DNA of 64,000 bases from Bacillus sp. (in: firmicutes) (GCA_017656295.1 JACDOC010000001.1:1-64000), one strand, 5' to 3'. Shown: positions 23,067-34,946, counted from the stretch's first letter. The notes: generated from the letters alone by a model not told the origin. Made by a program: numbers and translations.

Positions 23067-23079
23067 GGAGGAAGTATAT

Positions 23080-23277
23080 ATGGAACAAAAAGAATTTGGC
23101 TTATACGACATTGTCGAAATGAAAAAGCCTCACCCTTGTGGAACGAATCGCTGGAAAATCATTCGTATGGGAATGGATATCCGAATTAAATGTCAAGGTT
23201 GTGACCATAGTGTACTTCTTCCACGTAAAGAATTTGTTCGTAAAATGAAAAAAGTTCTCGAGAAGCATGAAGAATAG
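23080..23277 (+). CDS. DUF951 family protein (YyzM-like)
   Basis: A 65-residue protein. DUF951 hallmarks are VEMKKPHPCGTNRWKIIRMGMDIRIKC with two Cys pairs (KPHPCGTN ... IKCQGCDHS) and VLLPRKEFVRKMKK. The family sits between mscS and ychF in many Firmicutes and has no known function. The AAGGAGG ribosome site is at 23065-23071. The stop lies within the stem of the terminator that follows. Confidence 0.92.
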   Translation: MEQKEFGLYDIVEMKKPHPCGTNRWKIIRMGMDIRIKCQGCDHSVLLPRKEFVRKMKKVLEKHEE

Positions 23278-23296
23278 CTTCGTGCTTCTCTTTTTT
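23260..23296 (+). terminator. Terminator overlapping the DUF951 stop
   Basis: GAGAAGCATGAAG / CTTCGTGCTTCTC (one wobble pair) followed by TTTTTT. Confidence 0.9.
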
Positions 23297-23450
23297 ATTC
23301 GTCTTGTCTTTTTATTTATTCCTTTCTATAATTGGAAGGGATTGATTTATAAGAAATCATCATCTCGTTTGAAGACTGAATGAGATTGATCATAGAAGTT
23401 CTATTGTGCCGATACGGGACGGAAGAACGGAAAAAAGAGGAGTGACAAAA

Positions 23451-24551
23451 ATGGGCTTAACTGCCGGTATTGTTGGATTACCTAACGTAGGGAAATCTAC
23501 GTTATTTAATGCAATTACAAAAGCAGGAGCAGAATCTGCGAACTATCCTTTCTGTACCATTGATCCTAACGTAGGTGTGGTGGAAGTTCCAGACCATCGA
23601 CTAAACAAATTAACAGAACTTGTTCAACCGAAAAAAACGGTTCCGACAACGTTCGAATTTACAGATATAGCCGGAATTGTCAAAGGAGCAAGTAAAGGAG
23701 AAGGTCTTGGCAATAAATTCCTTTCTCACATCCGTCAAGTAGATGCGATTTGTCATGTTGTTCGTTGCTTTGCTGATAGTGACATTACCCATGTGGCTGG
23801 AAAAGTGGATCCGATTGCAGATATTGAAACGATTAACTTAGAGCTTATTTTAGCGGACTTAGAAACAGTTGATAAACGTATTGGCCGTGTTGAAAAAATG
23901 GCCAAGTCCAAAGATAAAAATGCTATGGCTGAATACGAAGTACTCGTAAAATTAAAAGAAACGTTTGAAGCAAATAAACCAGCACGTACGATTGAATTTA
24001 CCGATGAACAAATGAAAATTGTCAAAGGGCTACACCTTTTAACCATTAAACCGGTGTTATATGTAGCCAACGTCGGTGAAGAAGATGTCGCAGATCCATC
24101 TGCCAATCCGTTTGTTCAACAAGTACGCGAATTTGCTCAACAAGACAATGCCGAAGTGATTGTTGTTTGCGCGAAAATAGAAGCGGAAATTGCAGAACTT
24201 GACGATGAAGAAAAGGCGATGTTCCTGCAAGAGCTGGGGATTGAAGAGTCAGGTCTAGACCAATTAATTCGTGCAGCCTATAATTTACTCGGTTTAGCTA
24301 CTTATTTCACAGCAGGTGTACAAGAAGTTCGGGCGTGGACGTTCCGCAAAGGCATGAAAGCACCAGAATGTGCGGGAATTATTCATTCAGACTTTGAACG
24401 CGGATTTATCCGTGCTGAAACAGTTTCTTATGATGATTTAGTCAGTGCCGGTTCAATGGCAGCTGCACGGGAAGCTGGAAAAGTTCGTCTCGAAGGAAAA
24501 GATTACGAAGTGCAAGATGGAGACATTATCCACTTCCGCTTTAACGTTTAA
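23451..24551 (+). CDS. ychF: Redox-regulated ATPase YchF (Obg-like)
   Basis: A 366-residue TRAFAC-class P-loop ATPase. The G domain begins MGLTAGIVGLPNVGKSTLFNAI, with DIAGIVKGASKGEGLGNKFL as G3 and VANVGEED in the NKxE position (the OLA1/YchF substitution giving ATP preference). A helical insertion and a TGS domain (VRAWTFRKGMKAPECAGIIHSDFERGFI) follow. The start ATG at 23451 is preceded by AGAGGAG; an upstream in-frame ATG gives a non-conserved extension. The protein is associated with ribosomes and stress responses in other bacteria. Confidence 0.97.
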   Translation: MGLTAGIVGLPNVGKSTLFNAITKAGAESANYPFCTIDPNVGVVEVPDHRLNKLTELVQPKKTVPTTFEFTDIAGIVKGASKGEGLGNKFLSHIRQVDAICHVVRCFADSDITHVAGKVDPIADIETINLELILADLETVDKRIGRVEKMAKSKDKNAMAEYEVLVKLKETFEANKPARTIEFTDEQMKIVKGLHLLTIKPVLYVANVGEEDVADPSANPFVQQVREFAQQDNAEVIVVCAKIEAEIAELDDEEKAMFLQELGIEESGLDQLIRAAYNLLGLATYFTAGVQEVRAWTFRKGMKAPECAGIIHSDFERGFIRAETVSYDDLVSAGSMAAAREAGKVRLEGKDYEVQDGDIIHFRFNV

Positions 24552-24563
24552 TGATCACTTTAA

Positions 24564-24593
24564 AGATTTGCTCGTATGGGCAAATCTTTTTAT
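24564..24593 (+). terminator. ychF terminator
   Basis: AGATTTGC / GCAAATCT with an 8-nt loop and TTTT tail. The mobile repeat at 24600 begins immediately after it. Confidence 0.88.
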
Positions 24594-24599
24594 ATTTTA

Positions 24600-24783
24600 G
24601 GCTATGTTAAGTTCATTGTTGATTTTTAGCAAGTTATTCACACGGCGGCGACTCCAGCAGGAACAAGAAGCCAGGAAAGACCCTTACTTGAGCGTAATGA
24701 GGGAAGCGGCTTACGGCTTGCCCGCGGAAAGCGCCCGCCACAAGCGACATGTATAGGTATCAACAATATCGTTTAACAGAGCC
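24600..24783 (+). mobile_element. MITE-like element, copy 1 (short form)
   Basis: A 184-bp element starting GGCTATGTTAA and ending GTTTAACAGAGCC, an imperfect terminal inverted repeat that extends inward (TGTTGAT shared on both arms). It is flanked by a perfect 8-bp direct repeat ATATTTTA (24592-24599 and 24784-24791). The centre is GC-rich and palindromic (GAAGCC ... GGCTTGCCCGCGG). It encodes no protein. It lies between the ychF terminator and the rpsF promoter. Confidence 0.88.
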
Positions 24784-24811
24784 ATATTTTATAAACAGAC
24801 GAAATCGAATG

Positions 24812-24917
24812 TTGCCAACATTGACAGTCTATGCTATAATTACAACTTGTGAGTAATGTACACATTGCTCCTTGCCCTAATAATGGGCCGTATAGACCAT
24901 AAGGAGGTGACAATAAG
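24812..24917 (+). promoter_or_regulatory. rpsF promoter and structured leader
   Basis: TTGCCA (24812-24817), 17 bp, TATAAT (24835-24840). The leader to 24917 contains GGGCCGTATAGACC before AAGGAGGTGA and resembles the position and CCG-containing fold of the S6:S18 ribosomal protein leader; that assignment is tentative. Confidence 0.6.
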
Positions 24918-25205
24918 ATGAGAAAGTACGAATTAATGTACATTATCCGCCCAAACGTCGATGAAGAAGGTAAAAAAGCAGTTGTTGAACGCTTTGACAA
25001 CATCTTAACTTCTAACGGTGCGGAAATCATCGAATCTAAAGAGTGGGGTAAACGTCGTCTAGCTTACGAAATCAAAGACTTCCGTGAAGGTATCTACCAC
25101 ATCGTAAAAGTGAAGTCTGAACCTGCAGCGGTTCAAGAGTTTGACCGTCTTGCGAAAATCAGCGACGACATTATCCGTCACATCGTTGTAAAAGAAGAAG
25201 AATAA
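24918..25205 (+). CDS. rpsF: 30S ribosomal protein S6
   Basis: A 95-residue bS6. It begins [21 protein letters not shown] and contains the conserved [24 protein letters not shown]. It pairs with S18 in the 30S platform; the genes lie together as rpsF-ssb-rpsR. The ribosome site is AAGGAGGTGA at 24901-24910. Confidence 0.98.
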   Translation: MRKYELMYIIRPNVDEEGKKAVVERFDNILTSNGAEIIESKEWGKRRLAYEIKDFREGIYHIVKVKSEPAAVQEFDRLAKISDDIIRHIVVKEEE

Positions 25206-25229
25206 TCGTTGATGGAATAAAACAATCTA

Positions 25230-25245
25230 TGTTTCATGTGAAACA
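25230..25245. other. parS-like palindrome between rpsF and ssb
   Basis: TGTTTCATGTGAAACA differs from the parS consensus (TGTTTCACGTGAAACA) at one central base. Flanking TCTA/TAGA extends the inverted repeat to 24 bp. It lies just upstream of the ssb ribosome site, so it could instead be an operator or a hairpin in the transcript. Confidence 0.55.
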
Positions 25246-25269
25246 TAGATAGGTGAGGAGTTGATTCTG

Positions 25270-25767
25270 ATGTTGAACCGCGTCATCCTTGTCGGTCGAT
25301 TAACCCGTGATCCTGAATTACGTTATACTCCTAACGGGGTACCTGTAGCAACGTTCACCCTTGCAGTTAATCGTTCGTATACGAATCAACAAGGGGAACG
25401 GGAAGCGGATTTTATAAATTGCGTTGTTTGGCGCCGACCAGCAGAAAACGTAGCGAACTTCTTAAAAAAAGGAAGTTTAGCTGGCGTAGATGGCCGTATT
25501 CAAACACGCAGCTATGAAGCACAAGATGGTCGACGTGTTTACGTCACGGAAGTGTTAGCTGAAAGCGTTCAATTTTTAGAACCGAAAAGTGCTAATCGTG
25601 GCGGAGACAGCGGTTTCTATGGCGGTGACCAAAGAGGACAAGAATATCCTTACAGCCAGAATCAGAATCAACGCAATCCTAATGAAGGAATTTCACCAAT
25701 GGAAGATGATCCTTTCGCAGATGGCGGTCAAACGATCGACATCTCCGACGACGATCTTCCATTCTAA
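25270..25767 (+). CDS. ssb: Single-stranded DNA-binding protein SSB
   Basis: A 165-residue SSB. The OB fold ([23 protein letters not shown] ... [13 protein letters not shown] ... [16 protein letters not shown], residues 1 to about 105) is followed by a Gly/Gln/Asn-rich linker and the acidic tip DISDDDLPF, which recruits partner proteins. The start ATG at 25270 is nine bases after AGGTGAGGAG; an upstream TTG adjoins that site. Confidence 0.97.
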   Translation: MLNRVILVGRLTRDPELRYTPNGVPVATFTLAVNRSYTNQQGEREADFINCVVWRRPAENVANFLKKGSLAGVDGRIQTRSYEAQDGRRVYVTEVLAESVQFLEPKSANRGGDSGFYGGDQRGQEYPYSQNQNQRNPNEGISPMEDDPFADGGQTIDISDDDLPF

Positions 25768-25825
25768 TGAATACGAAATAACGAACGGTTAATATAAAAA
25801 TCCTTACAGAAGGAGGTCGAAAACG

Positions 25826-26062
25826 ATGGCAGGACGTAGAGGCGGACGTAAACGTCGTAAAGTGTGCTACTTCACAGCAAACGGTATCACACACATCGAC
25901 TACAAAGATGTAGATCTTCTTAAAAAGTTCATCTCTGAACGCGGAAAAATCCTTCCACGTCGTGTGACAGGAACTAGCGCGAAATATCAACGTATGTTAA
26001 CTCGTGCAATCAAACGTGCTCGTCAAATGGCACTTCTTCCATACGTTGCAGAAGACAAATAA
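25826..26062 (+). CDS. rpsR: 30S ribosomal protein S18
   Basis: A 78-residue bS18. It starts [16 protein letters not shown] and contains [31 protein letters not shown]. This is the zinc-type N-terminus reduced to one Cys. AGGAGGTCG precedes it. Last gene of the rpsF-ssb-rpsR unit. Confidence 0.98.
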   Translation: MAGRRGGRKRRKVCYFTANGITHIDYKDVDLLKKFISERGKILPRRVTGTSAKYQRMLTRAIKRARQMALLPYVAEDK

Positions 26063-26068
26063 AAAGAA

Positions 26069-26099
26069 AACAGTGAGCTTAGCCTCACTGTTTTTTTTT
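26069..26099 (+). terminator. rpsR terminator
   Basis: AACAGTGAG / CTCACTGTT with a 6-nt loop and nine Ts. Confidence 0.94.
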
Positions 26100-26256
26100 A
26101 TGTATAAAAATGGGTTCCTTAAAATTTAGTAAATTTTAAGATTTCATTATAAAAAAATGATGAAAAATGTCGAAATAATAATTAGGTACTGATATAGAAC
26201 TAAAAACGCTATATGGGAACGTATCAACATTGGAAGAAAGTGCAGGTGGGAAAAAC

Positions 26257-28305
26257 GTGTTTAAAATGAAGTCAATCAAGACGAAAATGATCCTGGTAAC
26301 GACAGTAATTTTTGCTGTTTCCTTTCTTGTTCTGAATGTGCTTGTCACATGGCAACTTATGAAAAAGACCGAAGAAAATGTTGGTTCGCAAGCGATGGGG
26401 ATTGTTCGCCAATTAAACGGTTCGGTCGTGTATTTCCTTGAGCAGTATGGAAAAAGCTTAGAACAATTAACGTTCTCGGATGATTTAAAAAATTTTGGTG
26501 ACGTGATTCTTGCGGAAGGTATTGAAAGTGAAGCGTTTAAAGAACCTCATGAAGAAATTCACGAAGCGTTTAATAACTACATTAGTTTGTATGACGATAC
26601 ATCTTCCATTTACTTTGCATCAACCAACAAATATTTAAAAATTATTCCGTACGTATCCTTACCAGATGATTTTGATCCAACCAGTCGTGGATGGTATCAA
26701 GCAGCAATGGAAGACACAACAAAGGTGGTTTGGAGCCAGCCTTACATTGATGCTGCAACCAACAATTTTGTCATCACCGCTTCCAAAGCGGTAATAGTGA
26801 ACGGAAAAGTCGTCGGTGTACTCGGTGTCGATATTAACCTATCAAAACTAACAAAGCGAATTTCCAACACGGATATCGGCTATAAGGGCTACCCGTTCAT
26901 TTTCTCAAATGAAGGATTGGCCATTGTTCATCCAACGGAACAAGGTCAAGATATGAAGCAATATGACTTTGTTAAGGAAATGTATGAGAATAACCAGCCT
27001 TCTGGAGAAATTCGCTATAAATATGACGGCCAGAAAAAGATTTTAGTATATGATACAGTTTCAACCACAGGATGGAAAGTCGGAGCAGCTTACAATGTAG
27101 ATAATTTAATGACAGTTGCTTATCAAGTGCAAGCCATCATTTGGGTGATTGCTGGTCTAACCCTTGTAGGAGTAATAGTTATTATTTTCTACGCTTCCTC
27201 ACGAATGGTAAAACCAATTGTTCAATTAAAAGAAGTCATGGGTAAAGTGGCCGAAGGGGACTTAACGGTTCATGCCAACATTCAATCGAAAGATGAAATC
27301 GGTGAACTGGCCGAGCAGCTCAATGAAACGATTGTTGGTGTTCGGAATATGATTTCTGTTGTTAACGAATCAGTTACTAACGTTCGTGAATCTGCAGAAT
27401 CGTTAAGTGCAGTTTCTGAAGAAACAAGTGCATCCAGTCAAGAAATGGCTTCTGCCGTTAATGAAATCGCCCAAGGTGCATCTCGTTCAGCAGCCGATGC
27501 CGAAAATGCGAACCAGCAATCGATCCACTTAAGTGAACAAATTAACGAGATTCATAACAAAGCAGGTTTGATGTCTGAAATCGCTGAAAAAGCAGATGAA
27601 GTAAATGAACATGGAAAAACGCAAGTTCAGCAACTCAAAGATTCGTTTGAAGTAACGAACCAATTCTTACAATCAATGGAAACGGTTATTTTAGATCTTG
27701 GTGAAAAAGTCAAAACGATTGAAACAGTGATGGAAACAATTACAGACATCTCCTCTCAAACCAATTTATTAGCATTAAATGCTAGTATCGAGGCCGCAAG
27801 AGCGGGTGAACACGGTAAAGGCTTTGCGGTAGTCGCAGAGGAAGTGCGTAAACTTGCCGAACAATCGGTAAAAGCGACAGATCAAGTAAAAGCAACCATC
27901 GTAGATATTCAAAATGGTTCGAAACGTGCTGTTGAAGAAATGCTAAAAACAAAAGAAACGTTCTCACAACAGTCTGAAGTTGTCGTACAAACGAACAACA
28001 CGTTTACTCAAATTTCCGATTTAATGAACGAAATGAAAGATTCGATTATGGCCGTTTACAATGAAATTCAAAACGTGACAATGAGTAAAGATGAAGTGGT
28101 GAACGTTATTCAAGGGATGGCAGCGGTGGCTGAAGAAACGGCAGCTGCTTGCGAACAAGTGAGCGCTTCAACAGAAGAACAATTACGTGCCATCCTATCG
28201 GTCACTGAATCTGCTGAGCGCTTAACTCATTTAAGCCAAGAACTGCAAGTTGCGGTAAACCGTTTTAAAACAGAAATGCACTTAAATGAAACGGAAGAAG
28301 CATAA
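26257..28305 (+). CDS. Methyl-accepting chemotaxis protein
   Basis: A 682-residue transmembrane chemoreceptor. Membrane segment 1 (about residues 10-30) is followed by an extracellular double-Cache domain ([40 protein letters not shown]), segment 2 (about 295-318), a HAMP domain ([20 protein letters not shown]) and a long coiled-coil signalling domain with the hairpin tip [18 protein letters not shown]. Its ligand is unknown; dCache domains often bind amino acids. The GTG at 26257 has CAGGTGGG eight bases upstream and is the likely start; an earlier TTG has none. Monocistronic, absent from the B. subtilis order here. Confidence 0.93.
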   Translation: MFKMKSIKTKMILVTTVIFAVSFLVLNVLVTWQLMKKTEENVGSQAMGIVRQLNGSVVYFLEQYGKSLEQLTFSDDLKNFGDVILAEGIESEAFKEPHEEIHEAFNNYISLYDDTSSIYFASTNKYLKIIPYVSLPDDFDPTSRGWYQAAMEDTTKVVWSQPYIDAATNNFVITASKAVIVNGKVVGVLGVDINLSKLTKRISNTDIGYKGYPFIFSNEGLAIVHPTEQGQDMKQYDFVKEMYENNQPSGEIRYKYDGQKKILVYDTVSTTGWKVGAAYNVDNLMTVAYQVQAIIWVIAGLTLVGVIVIIFYASSRMVKPIVQLKEVMGKVAEGDLTVHANIQSKDEIGELAEQLNETIVGVRNMISVVNESVTNVRESAESLSAVSEETSASSQEMASAVNEIAQGASRSAADAENANQQSIHLSEQINEIHNKAGLMSEIAEKADEVNEHGKTQVQQLKDSFEVTNQFLQSMETVILDLGEKVKTIETVMETITDISSQTNLLALNASIEAARAGEHGKGFAVVAEEVRKLAEQSVKATDQVKATIVDIQNGSKRAVEEMLKTKETFSQQSEVVVQTNNTFTQISDLMNEMKDSIMAVYNEIQNVTMSKDEVVNVIQGMAAVAEETAAACEQVSASTEEQLRAILSVTESAERLTHLSQELQVAVNRFKTEMHLNETEEA

Positions 28306-28342
28306 GCTACTTTCGTAACAACTTAATCTTAATAAAATTGCT

Positions 28343-28380
28343 AGAGCTGTCTTCTAAAAAGGAGGGCAGCTCTATTTTTA
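28343..28380 (+). terminator. Chemoreceptor gene terminator
   Basis: AGAGCTGTCTTCT / AGGAGGGCAGCTCT followed by ATTTTTATT. Confidence 0.85.
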
Positions 28381-28533
28381 TTAGTTGACGGAGTCCAACG
28401 ACTTCCAAATCAGTTGCCGAAAAGTTGAACGAAGGAAAAATTATCGATAAAATGGAATAAGGAATTTATACATAATCTTGCAGAGTCTCCTGATTTCTCA
28501 TCAGGAATATGTGTAATAAGAGGTGCATAAACG

Positions 28534-29466
28534 TTGCGACAAACAAGAGCTATTACGGAAGGAGCAGTGATGCTCGCTGTTTTTACCATATTACTTTTAA
28601 TTACTCTCTATTTTCCGATTTTATCATTGATTTCTACGTTCTTTTTGCCACTTCCGTTTTTCCTATATAACGTACGCCATTCGGAAAAAAATTCATTGCC
28701 ATTTTTTCTAGCGGCTCTCGTTCTTTCGTTTATTGTGGGGAACGTCGTTGGCATTTCTCTTGCGTTCACTTACGGGGCTGTTGGATGGACAATGGGCTGG
28801 CTCGTGAAAAAAAAGGAAAGTTGGAATACGACTTTACTTGTGTCTAGTCTTGTTTTTGCATTAAGTACCGTAATTCAATATGCAATTGCTGTTACAGTCT
28901 TCCAATTTGACTTCATCAAAGAAACGATGACCCTTGTTCGTTCGTCATATGAACAATCTATTCAGTTATTAAAAAGGTTAGGACAACAGCCACCAGCTGA
29001 CATGATGAATCAAATCAATGACATGTTAGAGCTTATTCAAACGTTAATACCAAGCTTTATCGTGATGGCATCAATTATGGCAGTGTTTTTCATTCAACTC
29101 ATCTTATTTCCAATCGTACGACGTTTTCAAGTGGAAGTACCAAAGCGTACTCCGTTTCGGAATATTCAAATGCCCAAAAATATTTTGTGGTACTATTTAG
29201 TGACATTAGTGCTAACATTAGTCTTAAACCCTGAAAAAGGAACGACCATGTTTTGGGTATTATTTAATTTAGCGACCATTTTTGGGTTACTTTTATTTAT
29301 TCAAGGCTGCTCGTTCCTACTTTATTATCGATATCAAAAGAAATTACCGACGGTGTTTTCTTTCATTTTTGTGTTATTCGCATTACTTTTTCTTCCACTA
29401 GTTCGCTTATTAGGTATAATTGATTTAGGTTTTGACTTGAGAAAACGAATTCAAACAAAAGCATAG
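28534..29466 (+). CDS. yybS: YybS-like DUF2232 membrane protein
   Basis: A 310-residue polytopic membrane protein with about eight hydrophobic segments, beginning MRQTRAITEGAVMLAVFTILLLITLY. It sits directly before gdpP-rplI-dnaC as yybS does in B. subtilis. The DUF2232 family resembles transporter S-components, but no substrate is known. The start codon is TTG, after AGAGGTG. Confidence 0.88.
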   Translation: MRQTRAITEGAVMLAVFTILLLITLYFPILSLISTFFLPLPFFLYNVRHSEKNSLPFFLAALVLSFIVGNVVGISLAFTYGAVGWTMGWLVKKKESWNTTLLVSSLVFALSTVIQYAIAVTVFQFDFIKETMTLVRSSYEQSIQLLKRLGQQPPADMMNQINDMLELIQTLIPSFIVMASIMAVFFIQLILFPIVRRFQVEVPKRTPFRNIQMPKNILWYYLVTLVLTLVLNPEKGTTMFWVLFNLATIFGLLLFIQGCSFLLYYRYQKKLPTVFSFIFVLFALLFLPLVRLLGIIDLGFDLRKRIQTKA

Positions 29467-29495
29467 ATTGAATAAAGTTTTTAGGAGCTGAAATC

Positions 29496-31469
29496 ATGCC
29501 TGCGAAGGAAAATAACCGAGTGATACGATATCCCATTTACGGATTAATGATCGTTTCACTCCTTTTTGTCATCATCGTCGCTTTCCAATTCTGGTGGGCG
29601 AGTGTAATTGGATTACTTGTGTTTGGGGCTTTATTTTATCTCGTCTTTTATTTCGAGCAAAAATCCCATTTAGAAACCGAGCAATATATTTCTACGTTAT
29701 CATACCGGGTGAAGCGTGTGGGTGAAGAGGCATTAATGGAAATGCCCATTGGAATTATGCTAATTAATGATGATTATTACATTGAATGGACGAATCCGTT
29801 TATGGCCTCTTGTTTTAATGAAGAAACGGTGATTGGACGCTCTTTATATGATGTTGCCGATATGCTCATCCCGCTTATTAAACAAGAAATTGATACGGAA
29901 GTTATTACACTAAATGAGCGTAAATATAAAGTCATTTTAAAACTTGAAGAAAAGCTCCTTTATTTCTTTGACGTAACCGAACAAGAGGAAATCGAAAAGC
30001 TGTATAAGGATAATCGAACGGCTATTGGCATTATTTATTTAGATAATTATGATGAACTAACGCAAGGCATGGACGATCAAACAAGAAGTAGTCTAAACAG
30101 CTTAGTCACTTCTCTATTAAATAAATGGGCTCATGATAACGGCATCTTTATTAAACGCATCTCTTCGGAACGCTTTATTGCCGTCCTTAACGAAAAAATA
30201 TTGCACATACTGGAAAAAGAGAAATTTTCAATCTTAGACGACATCCGGGAAACGACATCCAAGCAAAACGTCCCACTCACCCTTAGCATCGGAATTGGTG
30301 CTGGTGTCCCTTCATTGCCAGAACTAGGTTCCCTAGCTCAATCGAGTTTAGATTTAGCTTTAGGGCGTGGTGGAGACCAAGTGGCTATTAAGCAACCAAA
30401 TGGTAAGGTGAAATTTTACGGTGGGAAAACCAATCCAATGGAAAAAAGGACAAGGGTCCGTGCTCGAGTCATCTCCCATGCCTTAAGAGAATTAATTTTA
30501 GAAGCTGATAAAGTCATGGTCATGGGACACAAATTCCCGGATATGGACGCGATTGGTTCTGCAATGGGTGTTCGAAAAATAGCAGAAATGAACCAACGGG
30601 AAGGTTATATCGTTTTAAATTTTACGGAAATCGATACGAGTGTGCGCCGATTAATGGAGGAAGTGAAACAACATCCAGAGCTTTATTCTCGCTTTATCAC
30701 ACCAGAAGAAGCATTGGAAATGGCTACAGAGGATACGCTCCTCATTGTTGTGGATACCCATAAACCATCATTAGTCATAGAAGAACGTTTAGTAAACAAG
30801 ACGGAAAACGTAGTCGTGATTGACCATCATCGTCGAGGAGAAGAGTTTATTTTGAATCCATTGCTCGTCTATATGGAGCCATATGCTTCATCTACGGCCG
30901 AACTCGTAACCGAACTATTGGAATACCAACCGAAAAATGAAAAAATATCCATGCTCGAAGCTACTTCCTTGCTTGCGGGAATTATCGTTGATACGAAAAG
31001 CTTTACACTACGTACCGGCTCGAGAACATTTGATGCTGCTTCTTACTTACGAGCGCAAGGGGCCGACACCGTGCTTGTTCAAAAGTTTTTAAAAGAAGAT
31101 ATTGAGACGTATGTTACCCGTGCGAAATTAATTGAAGCCGCCCAATTTTATCAGCCGGGAATTGTCATATCAGTGGCACCGGATGATGAAATTTATAATC
31201 CGGTTATTATTGCCCAAGCCGCCGATACCCTCCTCACGATGAACGGTGTCAACGCTTCATTTGTTATTTCTAAGCGTTCGGAAGACGTTGTTGGGATTAG
31301 TGCCCGTTCATTAGGGGATGTGAACGTTCAAGTGATTATGGAAGCGCTCGATGGGGGCGGACATTTGACAAATGCCGCTACCCAGTTGCAAGATGTAACT
31401 ATTGAAGAAGCTTTAGCTCGCTTACAAGAGGCCATTGATCATTATTTTGAAGGGGGTAACGAAGAATGA
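29496..31469 (+). CDS. gdpP: Cyclic-di-AMP phosphodiesterase GdpP
   Basis: A 657-residue membrane enzyme that hydrolyses c-di-AMP to pApA. Two N-terminal helices (about 14-50), a PAS-like domain ([25 protein letters not shown]), a degenerate GGDEF domain (about 170-300) and a DHH-DHHA1 catalytic unit with [24 protein letters not shown] and [11 protein letters not shown] are seen, ending in the GGGH motif [10 protein letters not shown]. c-di-AMP controls potassium and osmolyte uptake and wall stress. The stop overlaps the rplI start by 4 bp. Confidence 0.97.
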   Translation: MPAKENNRVIRYPIYGLMIVSLLFVIIVAFQFWWASVIGLLVFGALFYLVFYFEQKSHLETEQYISTLSYRVKRVGEEALMEMPIGIMLINDDYYIEWTNPFMASCFNEETVIGRSLYDVADMLIPLIKQEIDTEVITLNERKYKVILKLEEKLLYFFDVTEQEEIEKLYKDNRTAIGIIYLDNYDELTQGMDDQTRSSLNSLVTSLLNKWAHDNGIFIKRISSERFIAVLNEKILHILEKEKFSILDDIRETTSKQNVPLTLSIGIGAGVPSLPELGSLAQSSLDLALGRGGDQVAIKQPNGKVKFYGGKTNPMEKRTRVRARVISHALRELILEADKVMVMGHKFPDMDAIGSAMGVRKIAEMNQREGYIVLNFTEIDTSVRRLMEEVKQHPELYSRFITPEEALEMATEDTLLIVVDTHKPSLVIEERLVNKTENVVVIDHHRRGEEFILNPLLVYMEPYASSTAELVTELLEYQPKNEKISMLEATSLLAGIIVDTKSFTLRTGSRTFDAASYLRAQGADTVLVQKFLKEDIETYVTRAKLIEAAQFYQPGIVISVAPDDEIYNPVIIAQAADTLLTMNGVNASFVISKRSEDVVGISARSLGDVNVQVIMEALDGGGHLTNAATQLQDVTIEEALARLQEAIDHYFEGGNEE

Positions 31470-31915
31470 AAGTCATTTTCTTAAAAGATGTTAAAGGGAA
31501 AGGAAAAAAAGGTGAAGTAAAAAACGTTGCGGACGGATACGCTCAAAACTTTTTAATAAAAAATGGTTATGCAATCGAAGCGACTCCATCTAACTTAAAG
31601 ACATTAGAAGCGCAAAAAAGAAAAGAACAAAAGATGGCCCAACAAGAATTAGAAGAAGCGAAAAAATTAAAAGAAACACTCGAAAACATCACGGTAGAAA
31701 TTTCGGCAAAAGCAGGTGATGGCGGTCGTTTATTTGGTTCTGTTACAAGTAAACAAATCGCAGAGGAATTAAAAGCCTCTCATAATATTAAAATTGATAA
31801 GCGTAAAATTGAATTAAATGATGCTATTCGTGCCCTTGGCTTTACAAAAGTACCGGTCAAGTTACATTCAGAAGTAACGGCTACGTTGACCGTACATGTA
31901 AAAGAACAAAACTAA
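31466..31915 (+). CDS. rplI: 50S ribosomal protein L9
   Basis: A 149-residue bL9 with the N-terminal rRNA-binding domain [30 protein letters not shown], the long central helix and the C-terminal domain ([16 protein letters not shown]). It overlaps gdpP by ATGA and has its own GGGGGTAACG ribosome site within gdpP. Confidence 0.98.
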   Translation: MKVIFLKDVKGKGKKGEVKNVADGYAQNFLIKNGYAIEATPSNLKTLEAQKRKEQKMAQQELEEAKKLKETLENITVEISAKAGDGGRLFGSVTSKQIAEELKASHNIKIDKRKIELNDAIRALGFTKVPVKLHSEVTATLTVHVKEQN

Positions 31916-31965
31916 AATTGCCAATCCTCTTTCTCTTAGAACATGATAAAATAATATATAAAAAG

Positions 31966-32002
31966 AAATGTGATCTGGTTTTTTACCGATCACATTTTTT
32001 AT
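31966..32002 (+). terminator. Terminator between rplI and dnaC
   Basis: AAATGTGATC / GATCACATTT with a 12-nt loop, then TTTTATAG. Confidence 0.88.
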
Positions 32003-32028
32003 AGTCCTTCTAATGGAGGTTCGAACAG

Positions 32029-33393
32029 ATGAGTGATTTATTCGCCGATCGTCTACCTCCGCATAACATTGAAGCGGAGCAGGCTGTACTCGGTGCTATT
32101 TTTTTGGAGCCATCGTCTTTAACCCTTGCATCCGAAATTTTAATACCTGAAGATTTTTACCGTAACGCCCATCAAAAAATTTTCTCGGTTATGTTAAAAC
32201 TAGCCGATGAAGGAAAGGCCATAGACTTAGTCACCGTTACCGAAGAATTGTCTGCATCCAAACAAATTGAAGACGTCGGTGGTGTTTCGTATTTAAGTGA
32301 ATTAGCGGCATCGGTACCGACAGCTGCGAATATTGAATATTACGCCAAAATCGTTGAAGAAAAATCGTTGTTACGTCGTTTAATTCGAACAGCCACCAAT
32401 ATTGCCCAGGAAGGTTACACACGGGAAGACGAAGTCGAAGAACTGCTTAGCGAAGCAGAAAAAAGTATTATGGAAGTGGCTCAACGAAAAAATTCTGGCT
32501 CCTTCCATAATATTAAAGACGTTCTCGTTCGAACATACGATAATATTGAAATGCTGCATAACCGCAAAGGTGATGTAACGGGGATTCCAACCGGCTTTAC
32601 CGAGCTTGATCGAATGACAGCTGGTTTTCAGCGGAGCGATTTAATTATTGTTGCTGCACGTCCATCGGTTGGTAAAACGGCTTTTGCCTTAAACATTGCT
32701 CAAAACGTAGCAACGAAAACGGGGGAAAATGTAGCGATTTTTAGTTTAGAGATGGGTGCGGAACAACTGGTCATGCGTATGCTTTGTGCAGAAGGAAATA
32801 TAAACGCACAAAATTTACGTACAGGATCGCTAACTGATGAAGATTGGCGGAAGTTAACGATGGCGATGGGAAGTTTATCGAATGCAGGGATTTTTATAGA
32901 TGATACGCCAGGGATACGAATTAGTGAAATTCGCTCGAAATGTCGCCGGTTAAAACAAGAACATGGACTAGGTATGGTGTTAATCGATTACTTGCAGCTC
33001 ATCCAAGGAAGTGGACGCGTAAAAGAAAACCGTCAACAAGAAGTATCCGAAATTTCGCGTTCCTTAAAAGCACTTGCGCGTGAACTGGAAGTGCCGGTCA
33101 TTGCTTTGTCCCAGCTTTCCCGTGGAGTAGAACAGCGACAAGACAAGCGGCCGATGATGTCTGATATTCGTGAGTCAGGAAGTATTGAGCAGGATGCGGA
33201 TATTGTCGCCTTTTTATACCGCGATGACTATTATGATAAAGAGACGGAGAATAAAAATATTATTGAAATCATTATTGCGAAACAACGGAACGGTCCTGTA
33301 GGAACAGTTCAATTGGCGTTCGTAAAAGAGTACAATAAATTCGTTAATTTAGAACGTCGATTTGACGAAGCGGATATCCCGCCTGGTGCTTAA
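32029..33393 (+). CDS. dnaC: Replicative DNA helicase (DnaC in B. subtilis, DnaB family)
   Basis: A 454-residue hexameric helicase that unwinds the fork and recruits primase. The N-terminal domain is NIEAEQAVLGAIFLEPSSL; the RecA-like C-terminal domain has Walker A ARPSVGKTAFALN (about 210), ATYSLEM-type IFSLEMGAEQLVMRML, Walker B VLIDYLQLI, and SDIRESGSIEQDADIVAFLYRDDYY. No intein is present. GGAGGTT precedes the start. Confidence 0.98.
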   Translation: MSDLFADRLPPHNIEAEQAVLGAIFLEPSSLTLASEILIPEDFYRNAHQKIFSVMLKLADEGKAIDLVTVTEELSASKQIEDVGGVSYLSELAASVPTAANIEYYAKIVEEKSLLRRLIRTATNIAQEGYTREDEVEELLSEAEKSIMEVAQRKNSGSFHNIKDVLVRTYDNIEMLHNRKGDVTGIPTGFTELDRMTAGFQRSDLIIVAARPSVGKTAFALNIAQNVATKTGENVAIFSLEMGAEQLVMRMLCAEGNINAQNLRTGSLTDEDWRKLTMAMGSLSNAGIFIDDTPGIRISEIRSKCRRLKQEHGLGMVLIDYLQLIQGSGRVKENRQQEVSEISRSLKALARELEVPVIALSQLSRGVEQRQDKRPMMSDIRESGSIEQDADIVAFLYRDDYYDKETENKNIIEIIIAKQRNGPVGTVQLAFVKEYNKFVNLERRFDEADIPPGA

Positions 33394-33410
33394 TCATATT
33401 TTTTACACAA

Positions 33411-33450
33411 AAAACCAATCCTATGTATCGTATAGGGTTGGTTTTTTGTT
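33411..33450 (+). terminator. dnaC terminator
   Basis: AACCAATCCTAT / ATAGGGTTGGTT (one wobble) with a 7-nt loop and TTTTGTTTT tail. Confidence 0.93.
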
Positions 33451-33519
33451 TTATAAGGATTTAGGCCTTTTCTTCATGTATTACCTTTATTCAAGGAGAT
33501 ATTCAAGAAAAAGTGACAT

Positions 33520-33598
33520 TTTTTACGAACATAATCTAAGTTATTTCAATATATTGTTCGTGTTTTTATTGACGTTCCCTTTCGAACACTGGTAAAAT
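33520..33598 (+). promoter_or_regulatory. purA promoter with PurR-box-like sites
   Basis: TTGACG (33569-33574), 18 bp, TAAAAT (33593-33598). Three CGAAC-centred motifs fit the PurR PurBox (AWWWCCGAACWWT with one or two mismatches): TTTTACGAACATAAT (33520-33535), the inverted ATTGTTCGTGTTTTT (33553-33567) and CTTTCGAACACT (33580-33591). The last two are divergent, the usual PurR operator arrangement, and overlap the promoter. Confidence 0.6.
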
Positions 33599-33649
33599 GA
33601 ATATGTTTGAATGTTGTTTGTGAGAGCCAAACCTTGGAGGTGTACATAA

Positions 33650-34942
<1,293 letters not shown>

Positions 34943-34946
34943 AAAA

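Noticed and set aside
24836-24911. Promoter with TTGACA at 24820
   Set aside because: TTGACA is only 9 bp from TATAAT; the TTGCCA eight bases upstream has the correct 17-bp spacing.
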